In this document: positions 12,489 through 12,613 of the stretch, piece by piece
Layout: each line of letters starts with the position of its first letter
How positions within the stretch are numbered: the first letter of the stretch is position 1
Source: JBFXDW01 sp050180745
GTDB taxonomy: Bacteria > Pseudomonadota > Alphaproteobacteria > UBA9219
Direction of reading: 5' to 3'
DNA length: 12,613 bases
Assembly: GCA_050180745.1 (NCBI GenBank)
Contig: JBFXDW010000055.1
Coordinates: forward strand, 1 to 12,613
The notes under the pieces: model-generated
The model's database searches: none
Told to the model about the DNA's origin: nothing
What the model saw: only the letters and a program-made list of their open reading frames with translations
Program-made: the position numbers and the translations under genes

Positions 12489-12613
12489 GGCCTTGTTGAA
12501 TAAAGCGTGATTGCGGACGCAGTTTTCTTATTTCTTTAAAGTTTAATATTCAGGGGCAGCGAGGTTTCGGAAGGTGTTGAGGGTTTGGGCCTTCAGGACA
12601 GCTTCGGTTTTTT
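12489..12613 (-). mobile_element. End of an IS5-family, IS903-like insertion sequence (continues beyond window)
   Basis: GGCCTTGTTGAATAAAGC (12489-12506) matches the known IS903 terminal repeat GGCTTTGTTGAATAAATC at 16 of 18 positions. The element extends to the right, with the 3' end of a transposase frame on the - strand starting 37 bases inside the repeat. Only this end is visible, so target duplication cannot be judged. Confidence 0.8.
12543..12613 (-). CDS. IS5-family transposase, C-terminal fragment
   Basis: Twenty-two codons and a TAA stop are visible, reading KTEAVLKAQTLNTFRNLAAPEY at the end of the protein. The rest lies beyond the right edge. The identification rests mainly on its place just inside an IS903-like terminal repeat and on the charged-then-LN-rich tail typical of such transposases. 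It is transcribed towards the winged-helix-like genes. Confidence 0.65.
   Translation of the reverse strand, partial: KTEAVLKAQTLNTFRNLAAPEY

Overview
The window looks like the chromosome of an alphaproteobacterium of moderate GC content. The strongest pointer is the DUF1150 gene, a family largely restricted to Alphaproteobacteria. An acetoacetyl-CoA reductase of the PhaB type, a MoxR/DUF58 pair and a UbiT-like SCP2 protein agree with this. I cannot name the species. The core genes are ordinary, but they are mixed with orphan paralogous gene groups, palindromic repeats and IS ends, so parts of the window have an accessory character.

Layout. 2-1754 (+) holds three tandem paralogs of an unrecognised family; the first is cut by the window edge and the middle one lacks its central third. 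They end at a probable two-way terminator facing an unrecognised gene (1820-2335, -). A UbiT-like gene (2655-3119, -) follows. Then come about 800 bases without a convincing gene, made of three inverted-repeat elements lying side by side (3206-3372, 3455-3709, 3731-3996); the last resembles a MITE with TA at both ends. Next is a divergent pair: a dCMP deaminase (-) and a 521-residue CRP/FNR-type regulator (+) with a long unrecognised N-terminal region and a C-terminal cysteine cluster. An FNR-like box lies between them, and the pair is bracketed by a perfect 15-base inverted repeat.

6229-6882 (-) encodes two small single-pass membrane proteins in tandem, with an unusual leader rich in palindromes. 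DUF1150 (+) converges on and overlaps the CCA-adding enzyme gene (-). The latter is divergent from a MoxR-DUF58 unit (+) coupled by a TAATG overlap. phaB (+) follows with its own palindrome at the ribosome binding site and a strong terminator.

The right end (11129-12407, -) carries two paralogous genes, each of which looks like two winged-helix-like units, driven by matching extended -10 promoters. An IS5-family, IS903-like element (12489 to the edge) begins exactly where the conserved promoter block of the second gene stops.

I find no convincing new defence system or multi-gene machine. The best leads are the FNR-like regulator and its bracketed cassette, the stacked repeats, the paralog family with an in-frame deletion, and the duplicated winged-helix-like genes with shared promoters.
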